From Actinomadura sp. K4S16 (GTDB taxonomy: Bacteria; Actinomycetota; Actinomycetes; Streptosporangiales; Streptosporangiaceae), in the NCBI RefSeq assembly GCF_008327685.1, contig NZ_BDDE01000015.1:372001-436000 (forward strand): a stretch of 64,000 nucleotides of DNA. Direction: 5' to 3'. The position numbers and the translations under genes were made by a program. The notes beneath the pieces are model-generated. The model did no database searches. It was not told the origin of the DNA and worked only from the letters and a program-made list of their open reading frames with translations. Below, one piece after another: positions 41,118-50,025 of this stretch (positions are counted from its first letter, which is position 1; each line of letters starts with the position of its first letter).

Positions 41118-42044
41118 TCACGAATCCGCGGCGTCGCCCACGCCGTCCTGGGTGCGGACGAACTCGCGCAGCCACGGGAGGAACTCCGGCGCCAGATCGG
41201 GCCGTTCCGCCGCGAACTGGACGACCGTCCGCAGGTACTCCAGCTTGTTGCCGGTGTCGTAGCGGCGGCCCCGGAACTTGACCCCGTAGACGCCGCCGCC
41301 CTGGTCGGCGGGCATGTCGGCGAGGGTGCGCAGCGCGTCGGTCAGCTGGATCTCGCCGCCGCGGCCGGGCGGGGTCTTCTCCAGGACGTCGAACACGGCC
41401 GGGTCGCAGACGTAGCGGCCGATGATGATCCAGTTGCTGGGGGCCTCCTCGGCGGCGGGCTTCTCGACGAGGTCGGAGATGCGGACGACGTCCTCCTCGT
41501 CCGTCGCCTCGATGGCCGCGCACCCGTACGCCGAGACCTGGTCGGGCTCGACCTCCATCAGCGCGATGACGCTGCCGCCGTGCTGGCCGCGCACCTCGAT
41601 CATGCGCTGCAGCAGCTTGTCGCGGGCGTCGATCATGTCGTCGCCGAGCAGCACCGCGAACGGCTCGCGCCCGACGTGCTGGCGGGCGCAGTGCACCGCG
41701 TGCCCGAGGCCGCGCGGCTCGCCCTGCCGGACGTAGTGCATGATCGCCAGGTCGCTGGACTCGTGCACGGCGTCGAGGCGCTCGTCGTCGCCCTTCGCGC
41801 GCAGCGCCTCCTCCAGCTCGTAGGCTCGGTCGAAGTGGTCCTCGATGGACCGCTTGCTGCGCCCGGTGATCATCAGGACGTCGGACAGCCCAGCGTCGAC
41901 GGCCTCCTCCACGACATACTGGATCGCCGGTTTGTCGACGATGGGCAGCATCTCCTTGGGAGTCGCCTTGGTCGCGGGCAAGAATCGGGTACCGAGGCCG
42001 GCCGCCGGGACGACCGCTTTGAGCACTGGTGCAATGTCGGCCAT
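41118..42044 (-). CDS. galU: UTP--glucose-1-phosphate uridylyltransferase
   Basis: The 308-residue nucleotidyltransferase makes UDP-glucose for wall and exopolysaccharide synthesis. Motifs: AAGLGTRFLPATKATPKEML (UTP loop), KPAIQYVVEEAVDAG, FAVLLGDDMI (metal Asp) and SNWIIIGRYVCDPAVF. It is divergent from the 5-FTHF cyclo-ligase gene with only 32 bases between the start codons, and lies 26 bases upstream of moeA/glp on the same strand. Confidence 0.96.
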   Translation of the reverse strand: MADIAPVLKAVVPAAGLGTRFLPATKATPKEMLPIVDKPAIQYVVEEAVDAGLSDVLMITGRSKRSIEDHFDRAYELEEALRAKGDDERLDAVHESSDLAIMHYVRQGEPRGLGHAVHCARQHVGREPFAVLLGDDMIDARDKLLQRMIEVRGQHGGSVIALMEVEPDQVSAYGCAAIEATDEEDVVRISDLVEKPAAEEAPSNWIIIGRYVCDPAVFDVLEKTPPGRGGEIQLTDALRTLADMPADQGGGVYGVKFRGRRYDTGNKLEYLRTVVQFAAERPDLAPEFLPWLREFVRTQDGVGDAADS

Positions 42045-42076
42045 GTAATGACCCTAGTCATCCGCGAGGACCAAGC

Positions 42077-42658
42077 GTGCACGACATCGCTACGAAGACC
42101 GGCCTCCGGGCCGAACTGCTGGGACGACGTGCGGCGATGCCGCCAGAGGAGCGCCTCGGCGCGGCGCGTCCGATCCGGGACGCGCTGCTGTCGCTCCCGG
42201 AGGTGGAGATGGCCGGGACCATCGCGGCGTACGTGTCGATAGGCGACGAGCCGGACACCCGAAGCCTGCTGTTCGCGTTGTGGAAGCGCGGCACGTACGT
42301 GCTGGTCCCCCGCCTGCTCCCGGACGGCGATCTCGACTGGGCCTCCTACGAGGGCCCCGACTCGCTCGTGCCCGGGGCGCGCGGGTGCCTGGAGTCGTCC
42401 GAGCCGCCGCGCGGCCCCGGCGCCGTGGCCAGCGCGGACGTCGTGCTCGTGCCCGCGGTGGCGGTCGACCGGCGGGGCGTGCGCCTCGGCCGCGGCGGCG
42501 GGTCCTACGACCGGGCGCTCTCGCGCGTGGGCCCGGCCATCCTGACCGTGGCGCTGCTGTACGACGGGGAGTTGGTCGACAGCGTCCCGGCCGAGCCGCA
42601 CGACCAGCGCGTCCGGGCCGCGGTGACGCCGTCCCGGGGGCTGGTCCGCCTGGGCTGA
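42077..42658 (+). CDS. 5-formyltetrahydrofolate cyclo-ligase
   Basis: A 193-residue enzyme from GTG 42077 with GAGGA upstream. It converts 5-formyl-THF to 5,10-methenyl-THF with ATP. Segments: RAELLGRRAAMPPEERLGAA, IAAYVSIGDEPDTRSLLFAL, and the ATP loop VRLGRGGGSYDRALSRV. The neighbour galU is divergent, as in other actinobacteria. Confidence 0.95.
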   Translation: MHDIATKTGLRAELLGRRAAMPPEERLGAARPIRDALLSLPEVEMAGTIAAYVSIGDEPDTRSLLFALWKRGTYVLVPRLLPDGDLDWASYEGPDSLVPGARGCLESSEPPRGPGAVASADVVLVPAVAVDRRGVRLGRGGGSYDRALSRVGPAILTVALLYDGELVDSVPAEPHDQRVRAAVTPSRGLVRLG

Positions 42659-42749
42659 CCTGCTCGCGGCGGCCGGCCTGCTCGTAGAGTGAGAGGGCCA
42701 AGATCGCGGCTGGGGGACGCGGTCGAGTACGCCCGACGGGAGGTTCGAG

Positions 42750-43739
42750 ATGACGGCGCCGTGGCGGATCCTTTCCCTGCCCCCGATCGCGGACGAGATC
42801 GTCCAGGGGTTGCTCGCCCCGCTGGGAGACGCCGTCGAGGTGACGTTCCCGCGGACCAGGGACCGGGCGGGCCTGCTCGCCGCGCTGCCCGGCGCCGACC
42901 TGGTGATCGGCGACTTCACCGGTCGGCTGGCGCTGGACGCCGAGGCCGCGGCCGCCGCGCCGCGGGTCTCGTTCGTCCAGGTGCCCGCAGTCGGGACCGA
43001 CAGCACAGACCTCGCCGCGTGGGCCGCCGCGGGCGTGCCCGTGGCGAACGCGGCGGGGTTCAACGCGCGCGGGGTCGCCGAGTGGGCGGTCGGCGCGGCG
43101 TTCGCGCTGTGCCGCAACCTCGCGTGGGGCGACCGCGCCGTCCGCGCGGGCGGCTGGCCGCAGATGGAGATGACGGGACGCAACCCGCGCGAGATCCACA
43201 CGCAGCGGGTCGGCATCGTCGGGTTCGGCGCGATCGGCGCCGAGGCCGCGCGGCTGTTCGCGGCCCTGGGCTGCACCGTCTCGTACTGGACGAGGCGGAG
43301 GCGCCCGGAGGCGGCGGCGACGTACCGGGAGCTGGACGACCTCCTGGCGACGTCCGACATCCTCGTCCTCGCCCTGCCGCTCACAGAGGAGACGAGGGGG
43401 CTGATCGGCCCGGAGCGGCTGGCCCTGCTGCCGGACAGGGCGCTGCTGGTGAACGTGGCGCGCGGGGGCATCGCGCCTGACGACGCCGTACTGGCCGCAC
43501 TGGATTCGGGACGTCTGGCGGGGGCCGCGCTGGACGTGTTCGAGCAGGAGCCCCTTCCGGAGGACCATCCGCTGCGCTCCCGTGAGGACGTCCTTCTGTC
43601 GCCGCACACGGCGGGGGGATCCGTGCAGTCGCAGCTGAACCTGCTCGGGATAGTGCGCGACAACGTCACCGCGGCCGTTCAGGGACGGGACGTAGCGAAC
43701 GTGGTGAACGGGGTAAAACCACAGGTCATTCGGCGATAA
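42750..43739 (+). CDS. D-isomer 2-hydroxyacid dehydrogenase
   Basis: A 329-residue NAD(P)-dependent dehydrogenase. The Rossmann loop is VGIVGFGAIGAEAARLFAAL; catalytic residues are Arg in LLVNVARGG, Glu in ALDVFEQEPLPEDHPL and His in LLSPHTAGG. It could be a glyoxylate/hydroxypyruvate or phosphoglycerate-like dehydrogenase; the ACT domain of SerA is absent. Ninety-one bases after the cyclo-ligase gene. Confidence 0.93.
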   Translation: MTAPWRILSLPPIADEIVQGLLAPLGDAVEVTFPRTRDRAGLLAALPGADLVIGDFTGRLALDAEAAAAAPRVSFVQVPAVGTDSTDLAAWAAAGVPVANAAGFNARGVAEWAVGAAFALCRNLAWGDRAVRAGGWPQMEMTGRNPREIHTQRVGIVGFGAIGAEAARLFAALGCTVSYWTRRRRPEAAATYRELDDLLATSDILVLALPLTEETRGLIGPERLALLPDRALLVNVARGGIAPDDAVLAALDSGRLAGAALDVFEQEPLPEDHPLRSREDVLLSPHTAGGSVQSQLNLLGIVRDNVTAAVQGRDVANVVNGVKPQVIRR

Positions 43740-43842
43740 GCGGCATCCCGGACACGCCGTCCCTCAACTGTAAATATGCGATCGGCCCGTGAATCTGTAG
43801 GATTCCTAAACGATCAAGTTTGACGACCTCGAAGGGTGGGAT

Positions 43843-45327
43843 GTGCACCTCGACATCTGGCTACTCCTCGGGGCCACGCTGGTACTCAGCGCGATCGTCG
43901 CCGTCCGGCTGTCGCACCAGGCGGGCCTCCCCACGCTGCTGGCGTACATGGGCCTCGGACTCCTCATCGGCGAGTCGGGCCCCCTCCACATCCGGTTCGA
44001 CAACGCGGAACTGGCCGAGACGCTCGGCCTCGCGGCCCTCGTGCTCATCCTCGCCGAGGGCGGCGTCACCACCAGCTGGCGGCGCATGCGGCCCTCGGTC
44101 CCCGCCGCCCTCAGCGTGTCCACCCTCGGCACCCTGATCAGCATCGTCGTCGTCGCGCTCGCCGCCATGTGGCTCGTCGGCATGGAATGGCGCTCGGCGT
44201 TCCTGCTCGCCGCCGTGCTCGCCCCCACCGACGCGGCCGCGGTGTTCTCGGTGCTGCGGCGGCTGCCCCTGCCGTCCCGGCTGACCGGGCTGCTGGAGGC
44301 CGAGTCCGGCTTCAACGACGCCCCCGTCGTGATCATCGTGGTCACGCTCAGCACCCACACCGGCGCCCCCAACCTGGCGGAGCTGCTCGGCATCATGGTG
44401 TACGAGCTGGTCGCGGGCGGGATCGTCGGCGTCGCGATCGGCTGGCTGGGCGCGCAGGCGCTGCGCCGCGTCGCGCTGCCCGCCTCCGGCCTCTACCCCA
44501 TCGCCGTGCTGTCGCTGTCGATCGGCTCCTACGGGGCCGCCTCCCTGATGCACGCCAGCGGGTTCCTCGCCGTCTTCGTCAGCGCCCTCGTCCTCGGGAA
44601 CTCGCGGCTCCCGCACCGCCCCGCCACACGGGGCTTCGCCGAGGGCGTCGGATGGCTCGCGCAGATCGGGCTGTTCGTGATGCTGGGCCTGCTGGCCGAC
44701 CCCGGCGACCTGCCCGGCCACATCCTTCCCGCGCTCGTCGTCGGCTTCGTCCTGCTGCTGGTGGCCCGCCCGCTTTCGGTGGTGCTGTCCACGCTGGGCT
44801 TCGGGCTGTCGTGGGGCGAGAAGATGTTCGCGTCCTGGGCGGGGCTGCGGGGGGCCGTCCCGATCGTCCTCGCCACCATCCCGATGGTCGCGGACGTCGG
44901 GAACGCCGACCGGCTCTTCGCGATCGTGTTCAACATCGTCGTGGTGTTCACCCTGCTCCAGGGGCCGACGCTGCCGCTCGCGGCGCGGCTGTGCCGGCTG
45001 CGGAGCGACGAGCAGACCCGCGAGCTGGACGTCGAGGCGGCGCCACTGGAGGAGCTGCACGCCGACCTGCTGGAGGTGCGGATCCCCACCGACTCGATGA
45101 TGAGCGGTGTGGAGATCTTCGAGCTGCGGCTGCCGCCCGGCGCGTCCATCACCCTGGTCGTGCGGGACGGGGCGAGCTTCGTGCCCGAGCCCACGACGCC
45201 CCTGCAGGCGGGCGACACGCTGCTGGTCGTGACCACCGCCGAGGTGCGCGAGGCCACCGAGCGCAGGCTGCGCGCGGTCAGCCGCAAGGGCAGGCTGGCG
45301 GGCTGGTTCGGGGAGAAGGGGACCTGA
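43843..45327 (+). CDS. K+ or Na+/H+ antiporter (CPA1) with TrkA-C domain
   Basis: The 494-residue protein starts at GTG 43843 after GGTGGGA. It has 12 or so helices with AAVLAPTDAAAVFSVLRR and EAESGFNDAPVVIIVVTLS, the ion-binding Asp motif of NhaP2/CvrA antiporters. Residues 400-480 form a TrkA-C (RCK_C) ligand domain (EELHADLLEVRIPTDSMMSG, LQAGDTLLVVTTAEVREATE), which probably gates transport by nucleotide or ion binding. Confidence 0.93.
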   Translation: MHLDIWLLLGATLVLSAIVAVRLSHQAGLPTLLAYMGLGLLIGESGPLHIRFDNAELAETLGLAALVLILAEGGVTTSWRRMRPSVPAALSVSTLGTLISIVVVALAAMWLVGMEWRSAFLLAAVLAPTDAAAVFSVLRRLPLPSRLTGLLEAESGFNDAPVVIIVVTLSTHTGAPNLAELLGIMVYELVAGGIVGVAIGWLGAQALRRVALPASGLYPIAVLSLSIGSYGAASLMHASGFLAVFVSALVLGNSRLPHRPATRGFAEGVGWLAQIGLFVMLGLLADPGDLPGHILPALVVGFVLLLVARPLSVVLSTLGFGLSWGEKMFASWAGLRGAVPIVLATIPMVADVGNADRLFAIVFNIVVVFTLLQGPTLPLAARLCRLRSDEQTRELDVEAAPLEELHADLLEVRIPTDSMMSGVEIFELRLPPGASITLVVRDGASFVPEPTTPLQAGDTLLVVTTAEVREATERRLRAVSRKGRLAGWFGEKGT

Positions 45328-45454
45328 CCCGGGCCATGCCCGGCCTGGGAACATCCCGGGGGCGAATCCTGTTCTCCGCATGGGTACCATTAGCAGTCGT
45401 CTAGAGTGAGTGCCAGTCCGGCCCGCCGCCGGGCTGAGGCAGCGAGGAGGAACC

Positions 45455-45811
45455 GTGCCGACGTATCAGTACGTTTGCACCGAGTGCGGCGAGCCTCTGG
45501 AGGTCGTGCAGAAGTTCAGCGACGACGCGCTGACCGAGTGCCCGGCGTGCAGCGGCAGGCTCCGCAAGGTCTTCTCCGCCGCGGGGATCATCTTCAAGGG
45601 CTCGGGCTTCTACCGCACCGACAGCCGCGGCTCCGGCAAGTCGTCCTCCACCGTGGGGGCCTCGTCCAACGGCTCGTCGAACGGGTCGTCCAACGGCTCT
45701 TCGAGCGACTCCGCCAAGTCGGACTCGTCCTCGTCGTCCGCCGACTCGTCGTCGTCCTCGTCGTCCTCGTCGTCCGGCAAGACGTCGTCCTCGACCGAGA
45801 AGGTCGCCTGA
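45455..45811 (+). CDS. FmdB-family zinc ribbon protein with serine-rich tail
   Basis: A 118-residue protein from GTG 45455 (GAGGAGGAA upstream). Residues 1-55 form a zinc ribbon with YVCTECGEPLE and LTECPACSGRLRKVF. From about residue 60 onward the chain is almost only Ser, with Asn/Gly and Asp/Lys interruptions, ending SSTEKVA. The ribbon is the regulatory FmdB type of unknown target; the tail is low complexity and disordered. Confidence 0.92.
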   Translation: MPTYQYVCTECGEPLEVVQKFSDDALTECPACSGRLRKVFSAAGIIFKGSGFYRTDSRGSGKSSSTVGASSNGSSNGSSNGSSSDSAKSDSSSSSADSSSSSSSSSSGKTSSSTEKVA

Positions 45812-45835
45812 CCTCGTAAGACCTCTCCGCACGCA

Positions 45836-45861
45836 CCGGGGGGCCCGTCCGGGTCCCCCGG
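45836..45861 (+). terminator. Hairpin terminator 1 after fmdB
   Basis: CCGGGGGGCCC (45836-45846) pairs with GGGTCCCCCGG (45851-45861) with one G-T wobble and a four-base loop. CTTTCG follows. Confidence 0.75.
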
Positions 45862-45879
45862 CTTTCGCCGTTCCTCCGA

Positions 45880-45921
45880 GCCGCCGCCTACGTCTCCCGG
45901 CGTAGGCGGCGGCTTTCGTTT
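45880..45921 (+). terminator. Hairpin terminator 2 after fmdB, with T-rich tail
   Basis: GCCGCCGCCTACG (45880-45892) and CGTAGGCGGCGGC (45901-45913) form a perfect 13-bp stem with an 8-base loop, followed by TTTCGTTT. It is the only hairpin noted here with a clear T tract. Confidence 0.9.
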
Positions 45922-46204
45922 GCCCCGGAAGAGGTAGTGCGGGTCCGTCCCCACGCCTGACGCGGCACCGCATACGTTTCGCGACCATGGATGAGACGAG
46001 GGGGCGGCCCCGGTCCGGCAGGACTCCTCCTCTCATGCGACTTGACTTAGCTCTACTTTAGAGAGACTCTCTTAACGAGAAGCTTATCCGGAGTGAGCCT
46101 TTCGAGGATTCGCGATAGTACTTGACATGTCTCGCCAGACGAGAGACTCTTTGGTCCAACGCGACATATCTCGATTTCGCCCGGTTGCACACAGGAGAGG
46201 AACC
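45922..46204 (+). promoter_or_regulatory. MMPL leader with repeated GAGAGACTCT sites
   Basis: The leader is AT-richer than its surroundings. GAGAGACTCT occurs at 46062-46071, inside the palindrome AGAGAG-A-CTCTCT, and again at 46142-46151, exactly 80 bases later. TTGACT (46043) and TTGACA (46123) each start 19 bases before a copy, so a promoter-operator unit seems to be repeated. AGGAGAGGAA before 46205 is the ribosome site. Confidence 0.6.
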
Positions 46205-48331
46205 ATGAGCGCACCTAGCCCGGCTCCCCCCAGGCCGCGGTCGTACCGCCTGGCCGGACTGATCGCCGGACGGCGTACCAAATGGGCCGTCCTGGCCCTC
46301 TGGATCGTCCTGCTGGCCGCCCTCGGCCCCCTCGCCGGCAAGCTCGGCGACGTCGAGAAGAACGACGCGGCCTCCTGGCTGCCCGCCGGGGCCGAGTCCA
46401 CGCGGGTCGTCGAGTTGGAGAAGCAGTTCCGCAAGGACGAGACGATGCTCGCCGTCGTCGTCTACGAGCGGTCCGGCGGGATCACCGCGGCGGACAGGGC
46501 CAAGGCCGAGTCCGACCTGGCGGCCTTCCAGAAGCTGCCTGGAGCGCAGAAGGCGCAGGGGCCGTTCCCGTCCAAGGACGGCAAGGCCCTGCAGACCCTC
46601 GTGCCGCTGACGGACGAGGACCTCATCGCCGCCGTCGACCAGGCACGCGACCTCGCCGAGCGCGGGCCTCCCGGGCTGGCCTCGCACGTCACCGGTCCCG
46701 CCGGCGGCGGCGCCGACCAGTTCGAGGTCTTCCAGAGCCTGGACGGCTTCCTGCTCATCGCCGCCGGCCTCGTCGTCATCGTCCTGCTGCTGTTCATCTA
46801 CCGCAGCCCCGTCCTGTGGTTCGTCCCCGTGCTCAGCGCCGTCTTCGCCTTGGGGCTGGCCCAGTCGACGGTGTATCTGCTCGCCAAGTACGCGGACCTC
46901 ACCGTCAACGGCCAGAGCGCCGGCATCCTGACCGTCCTCGTCTTCGGTGTCGCCACCGACTACGCGCTCCTGCTCGTCGCCCGCTACAGGGAAGAACTCC
47001 ACCGGCATGAGGACCGGCACGAGGCCATGGCGTACGCGCTGCACCGCGCCGCGCCCGCCATCATCGCCTCCGCCGCCACCGTGGCCGTCGGGCTGCTGTG
47101 CCTGATGCTCGCCGAGATGAACTCCACCGCCGGCATGGGCCCCGTCGCCGCCGCGGGCGTCCTCACCGCGCTCGCCGCCATGACGACCCTCCTGCCCGCA
47201 CTCCTGGTCATCTGCGGCCGCTGGCTGTTCTGGCCCCTGATCCCCCGCTACGACGCCAAGTACCTGGAGCCCGAGGCCTACGAGGCCGAGCACGGCATCT
47301 GGAGCCGCGTGGCCGGGATGGTCGGGAAGCGCCCGCGCGCGCTCTGGGCCGCGACCATGCTCGGGCTGATCGTCCTCACCCTCGGCCTGGGCTCGCTCAA
47401 GGCGGACGGCCTGTCGGACGCGGGCCAGTTCACCGGCAAGCCCGACTCGGTGAAGGGCTCGGAGGTCGTCGCCCGGCACTACGCCGCCGGTTCGGGCGCG
47501 CCGGCCGTCGTCATCGGCAAGGCGCCGGCCTCCGAACAGATCGCCCAAGCCGTGCGGGGAACGGCGGGCGTCGCCGAGGTGAGCGCCCCGGTCACGGCGA
47601 ACGGCGACGTCAAGTTCGAGGCGACGCTGAAGGACGCCGCCGACAGCCAGGCCGCACGCGAGACCATCGACCGCCTGCGGTCCGCGGTGCACGCCGTCCC
47701 GTCCGCGGACGCCAAGGTCGGCGGCATGACGGCGACGTCCCTGGACATCAAGCGCGCCTCGGCCCGCGACAACAAGGTGATCATCCCGATCGTGCTGGGC
47801 ATGGTGCTCCTCATCCTCATCGCGCTGCTGCGCGCCCTCGTCGCGCCGCTGCTGATGATGGGCACCGTGGTGCTGTCGTTCCTCGCCTCGCTCGGCGCCT
47901 GCGCGGTGATCTTCGAGCACGCCTTCGGATTCGAGGGCACCGACTCCGGGTTCCCGCTGCTGGCCTTCATCTTCCTGGTCGCGCTGGGGGTCGACTACAA
48001 CATCTTCCTGATGCACCGCGTCCGGGAGGAGTCGCAGACGCTCGGCACGCGGCGCGGCATCCAGCGGGGCCTCACCGTCACCGGCGGTGTCATCACCTCG
48101 GCCGGCCTCGTCCTCGCGGCCACCTTCGCGTCCATGGTCACGCTGCCGCTGGTGTTCATGGTCGAGATGGGCTTCGCGGTCGCGTTCGGCGTCCTGCTCG
48201 ACACCCTCGTCGTCCGGTCGCTGCTGCTGCCCGCCCTGTCCTACGACATCGGGCGGCGGATCTGGACGCCGGGACGCCTCGCCAAGGAGGCGCCGACGGA
48301 ACCGGCCAAGGTGCTGGACCCGGTCGGCTGA
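46205..48331 (+). CDS. MMPL family (RND-type) membrane transporter
   Basis: The 708-residue protein has two repeats of one helix, an outer domain and five helices. First repeat: WAVLALWIVLLAALGPLAGK, then DGFLLIAAGLVVIVLLLFIY and FGVATDYALLLVARYREEL; second: DNKVIIPIVLGMVLLILIAL and VALGVDYNIFLMHRVREES. The D-Y pairs in the fourth helices (GVATDYALL, LGVDYNIFL) are the proton relay of MMPL transporters. It exports lipids or hydrophobic compounds. The repeated sites upstream suggest repressor control, but the regulator is not adjacent. Confidence 0.93.
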   Translation: MSAPSPAPPRPRSYRLAGLIAGRRTKWAVLALWIVLLAALGPLAGKLGDVEKNDAASWLPAGAESTRVVELEKQFRKDETMLAVVVYERSGGITAADRAKAESDLAAFQKLPGAQKAQGPFPSKDGKALQTLVPLTDEDLIAAVDQARDLAERGPPGLASHVTGPAGGGADQFEVFQSLDGFLLIAAGLVVIVLLLFIYRSPVLWFVPVLSAVFALGLAQSTVYLLAKYADLTVNGQSAGILTVLVFGVATDYALLLVARYREELHRHEDRHEAMAYALHRAAPAIIASAATVAVGLLCLMLAEMNSTAGMGPVAAAGVLTALAAMTTLLPALLVICGRWLFWPLIPRYDAKYLEPEAYEAEHGIWSRVAGMVGKRPRALWAATMLGLIVLTLGLGSLKADGLSDAGQFTGKPDSVKGSEVVARHYAAGSGAPAVVIGKAPASEQIAQAVRGTAGVAEVSAPVTANGDVKFEATLKDAADSQAARETIDRLRSAVHAVPSADAKVGGMTATSLDIKRASARDNKVIIPIVLGMVLLILIALLRALVAPLLMMGTVVLSFLASLGACAVIFEHAFGFEGTDSGFPLLAFIFLVALGVDYNIFLMHRVREESQTLGTRRGIQRGLTVTGGVITSAGLVLAATFASMVTLPLVFMVEMGFAVAFGVLLDTLVVRSLLLPALSYDIGRRIWTPGRLAKEAPTEPAKVLDPVG

Positions 48332-48347
48332 CGTCGTCGGACGCGGA

Positions 48348-48375
48348 GAGGGGCCCGGCTCCGGCCGGGCCCCTC
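48348..48375 (+). terminator. Hairpin terminator after MMPL gene
   Basis: GAGGGGCCCGGC (48348-48359) and GCCGGGCCCCTC (48364-48375) form a perfect 12-bp stem with a TCCG tetraloop, 17 bases after the stop codon. Confidence 0.85.
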
Positions 48376-48453
48376 GCCCGCTCCGCCGCGGAGTTATCCA
48401 CAATCGGTGGACGGCCTGCCGGGGACGGCGCCCGGGTGGCTAGGGTCGGCGAC

Positions 48454-49281
48454 ATGTCCACTTCGGCTTCCGCGTCCCAACCCGCCGCCGAGATCGGCGT
48501 CATCGGCGGCTCCGGGTTCTACTCGTTCCTCGACGACGTCGAGGAGGTGCGGGTCGACACCCCCTACGGCCCGCCGAGCGACCCCATCGCGATCGGCGAG
48601 TTGGCGGGCCGCCGCGTCGCGTTCGTCCCCCGGCACGGCCGCGACCACCGCTTCCCCCCGCACAAGATCCCCTACCGGGCCAACATGTGGGCGCTGCGGT
48701 CCCTCGGCGTCCGCCAGGTGCTCGGGCCGTGCGCGGTCGGCTCCCTCACCCCCGACCACGGGCCCGGCACGCTGGCCGTCCCCGACCAGCTCGCCGACCG
48801 GACGTCCGGGCGCGACCAGACCTACTACGAGCACGGCGCCGCCGTCCACGTCTCCTTCTCCGACCCCTACTGCCCGACGGGCCGCCGTGCCGTCGCCGAG
48901 TCCGCGCGCGCCTCGGGGTGGGAGCCGGTCGACAGCGGCACCCTCGTCGTCATCGAGGGCCCCCGCTTCTCCACCCGGGCCGAGTCCCAGTGGTTCGCCT
49001 CGCAGGGGTGGACGCTGATCGGGATGACCGGCCACCCGGAGGCCGTCCTCGCCCGCGAGCTGGCGCTCTGCTACACCTCGCTCTGCCTCGTCACCGACCT
49101 CGACGCGGGCATCGAGGAGGGCGAGGGCGTCACGATGGAGGAGGTCCTGCGCGTCTTCGGCGACAACATCGACCGGCTCCGCGGGGTCGTCGCCGACGTC
49201 GTCAAGGCGCTGCCCGCCGAGCGCTCCTGCCCCTGCCCCAACGTCCTGGACGGCATCAAGCTCCCCCTGGAACTGCCGTGA
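48454..49281 (+). CDS. S-methyl-5'-thioadenosine phosphorylase
   Basis: A 275-residue purine-phosphorylase-fold enzyme from ATG 48454. Motifs: IGVIGGSGFYSF, FVPRHGRDHRFPPHKIPYRA (phosphate and base site), EGPRFSTRAESQWFASQGW and LIGMTGHPEAVLARELALCY. It splits MTA into adenine and methylthioribose-1-P. Its TGA overlaps the GTG of the next gene (GTGA), so the two are co-translated although functionally unrelated. Confidence 0.94.
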   Translation: MSTSASASQPAAEIGVIGGSGFYSFLDDVEEVRVDTPYGPPSDPIAIGELAGRRVAFVPRHGRDHRFPPHKIPYRANMWALRSLGVRQVLGPCAVGSLTPDHGPGTLAVPDQLADRTSGRDQTYYEHGAAVHVSFSDPYCPTGRRAVAESARASGWEPVDSGTLVVIEGPRFSTRAESQWFASQGWTLIGMTGHPEAVLARELALCYTSLCLVTDLDAGIEEGEGVTMEEVLRVFGDNIDRLRGVVADVVKALPAERSCPCPNVLDGIKLPLELP

Positions 49282-49898
49282 GCGTCCGCTTAGCCCGCCT
49301 GCGGCGGCCGCTGGCGGCGCTCTTCGCCGCGGCCGCCGCGGGCCTCGCGCTCCTGGCGCTCCGGCCCGGGGCGCCGCCCTCCGTCCGCGTCCTCGCCGCC
49401 GCCCGCGACCTGCCCGCCGGAACGCCACTCGCCCCATCCGACCTGCGGGGCCTCGACCTGCCGGCGGCCGCCGTCCCGGCGGGCGCGCTCCGCTCGGGCG
49501 GCGCCGGCCGCGTCCTCGCCGGGCCCATGCGCCGGGGCGAGCCCCTCACCGACGCCCGCGTCGTCGGCTCGGGCCTCCTGCGCGGCCAGGGCCCCGGCAC
49601 GGTCGCCGCGCCGGTCCGCCTGGCCGACGCGGGCGCCGCCCGCCTCGTCCGCCCCGGCGACCGCGTCGACGTCCTGACCGCCCCTTCCGAGCCCGCCACG
49701 GGCGAACCACCCGGCACGGGGCGCCGCTGGGAGGCGTCCCGCATGGTGGTGTCGGACGTACCGGTCATAGCGGTCCCGCCCCCGGCGGAGGACGGGCCCC
49801 AGAACGGCGCACTGGTCGTCCTGGCGACCGACCGCCCCCAGGCGGCGGCCCTCGCCGGGGCCGGCGCCCCACTCGCCCTGACGATCACCGGCCCCTGA
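49278..49898 (+). CDS. CpaB/RcpC-like SAF domain protein
   Basis: The 206-residue protein starts at GTG 49278, overlapping the MTA phosphorylase stop. One N-terminal membrane helix (about 8-30) is followed by a SAF domain (VRVLAAARDLPAGTPLAPSD) and an RcpC-like outer domain (RLVRPGDRVDVLTAPSEP, VVLATDRPQAAALAGAGAPL). Relatives belong to Flp/Tad pilus assembly, but no other tad genes are here, so an orphan envelope role is likely. Confidence 0.87.
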   Translation: MSVRLARLRRPLAALFAAAAAGLALLALRPGAPPSVRVLAAARDLPAGTPLAPSDLRGLDLPAAAVPAGALRSGGAGRVLAGPMRRGEPLTDARVVGSGLLRGQGPGTVAAPVRLADAGAARLVRPGDRVDVLTAPSEPATGEPPGTGRRWEASRMVVSDVPVIAVPPPAEDGPQNGALVVLATDRPQAAALAGAGAPLALTITGP

Positions 49899-50025
49899 CC
49901 TGAGAGCGCAGGTCAGCGGTCCGGAAGGCGACTTGGCGAATCGTGGACGACTTCAATACGATCCGTAGCCGTTTCCGGCGCCCTCTCAGCCAGGGGCGCC
50001 ACCCCCGACACCCCCTGGAGCCGTT

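Noticed and set aside
45661..45790. The TCC/TCG-rich repeats as a CRISPR or minisatellite array
   Set aside because: They are the in-frame polyserine codons of the FmdB tail; no CRISPR array exists in the window.
45880..45921. A riboswitch before the MMPL gene
   Set aside because: The structure is a simple perfect hairpin with a T-rich tail directly after fmdB, which is a terminator.
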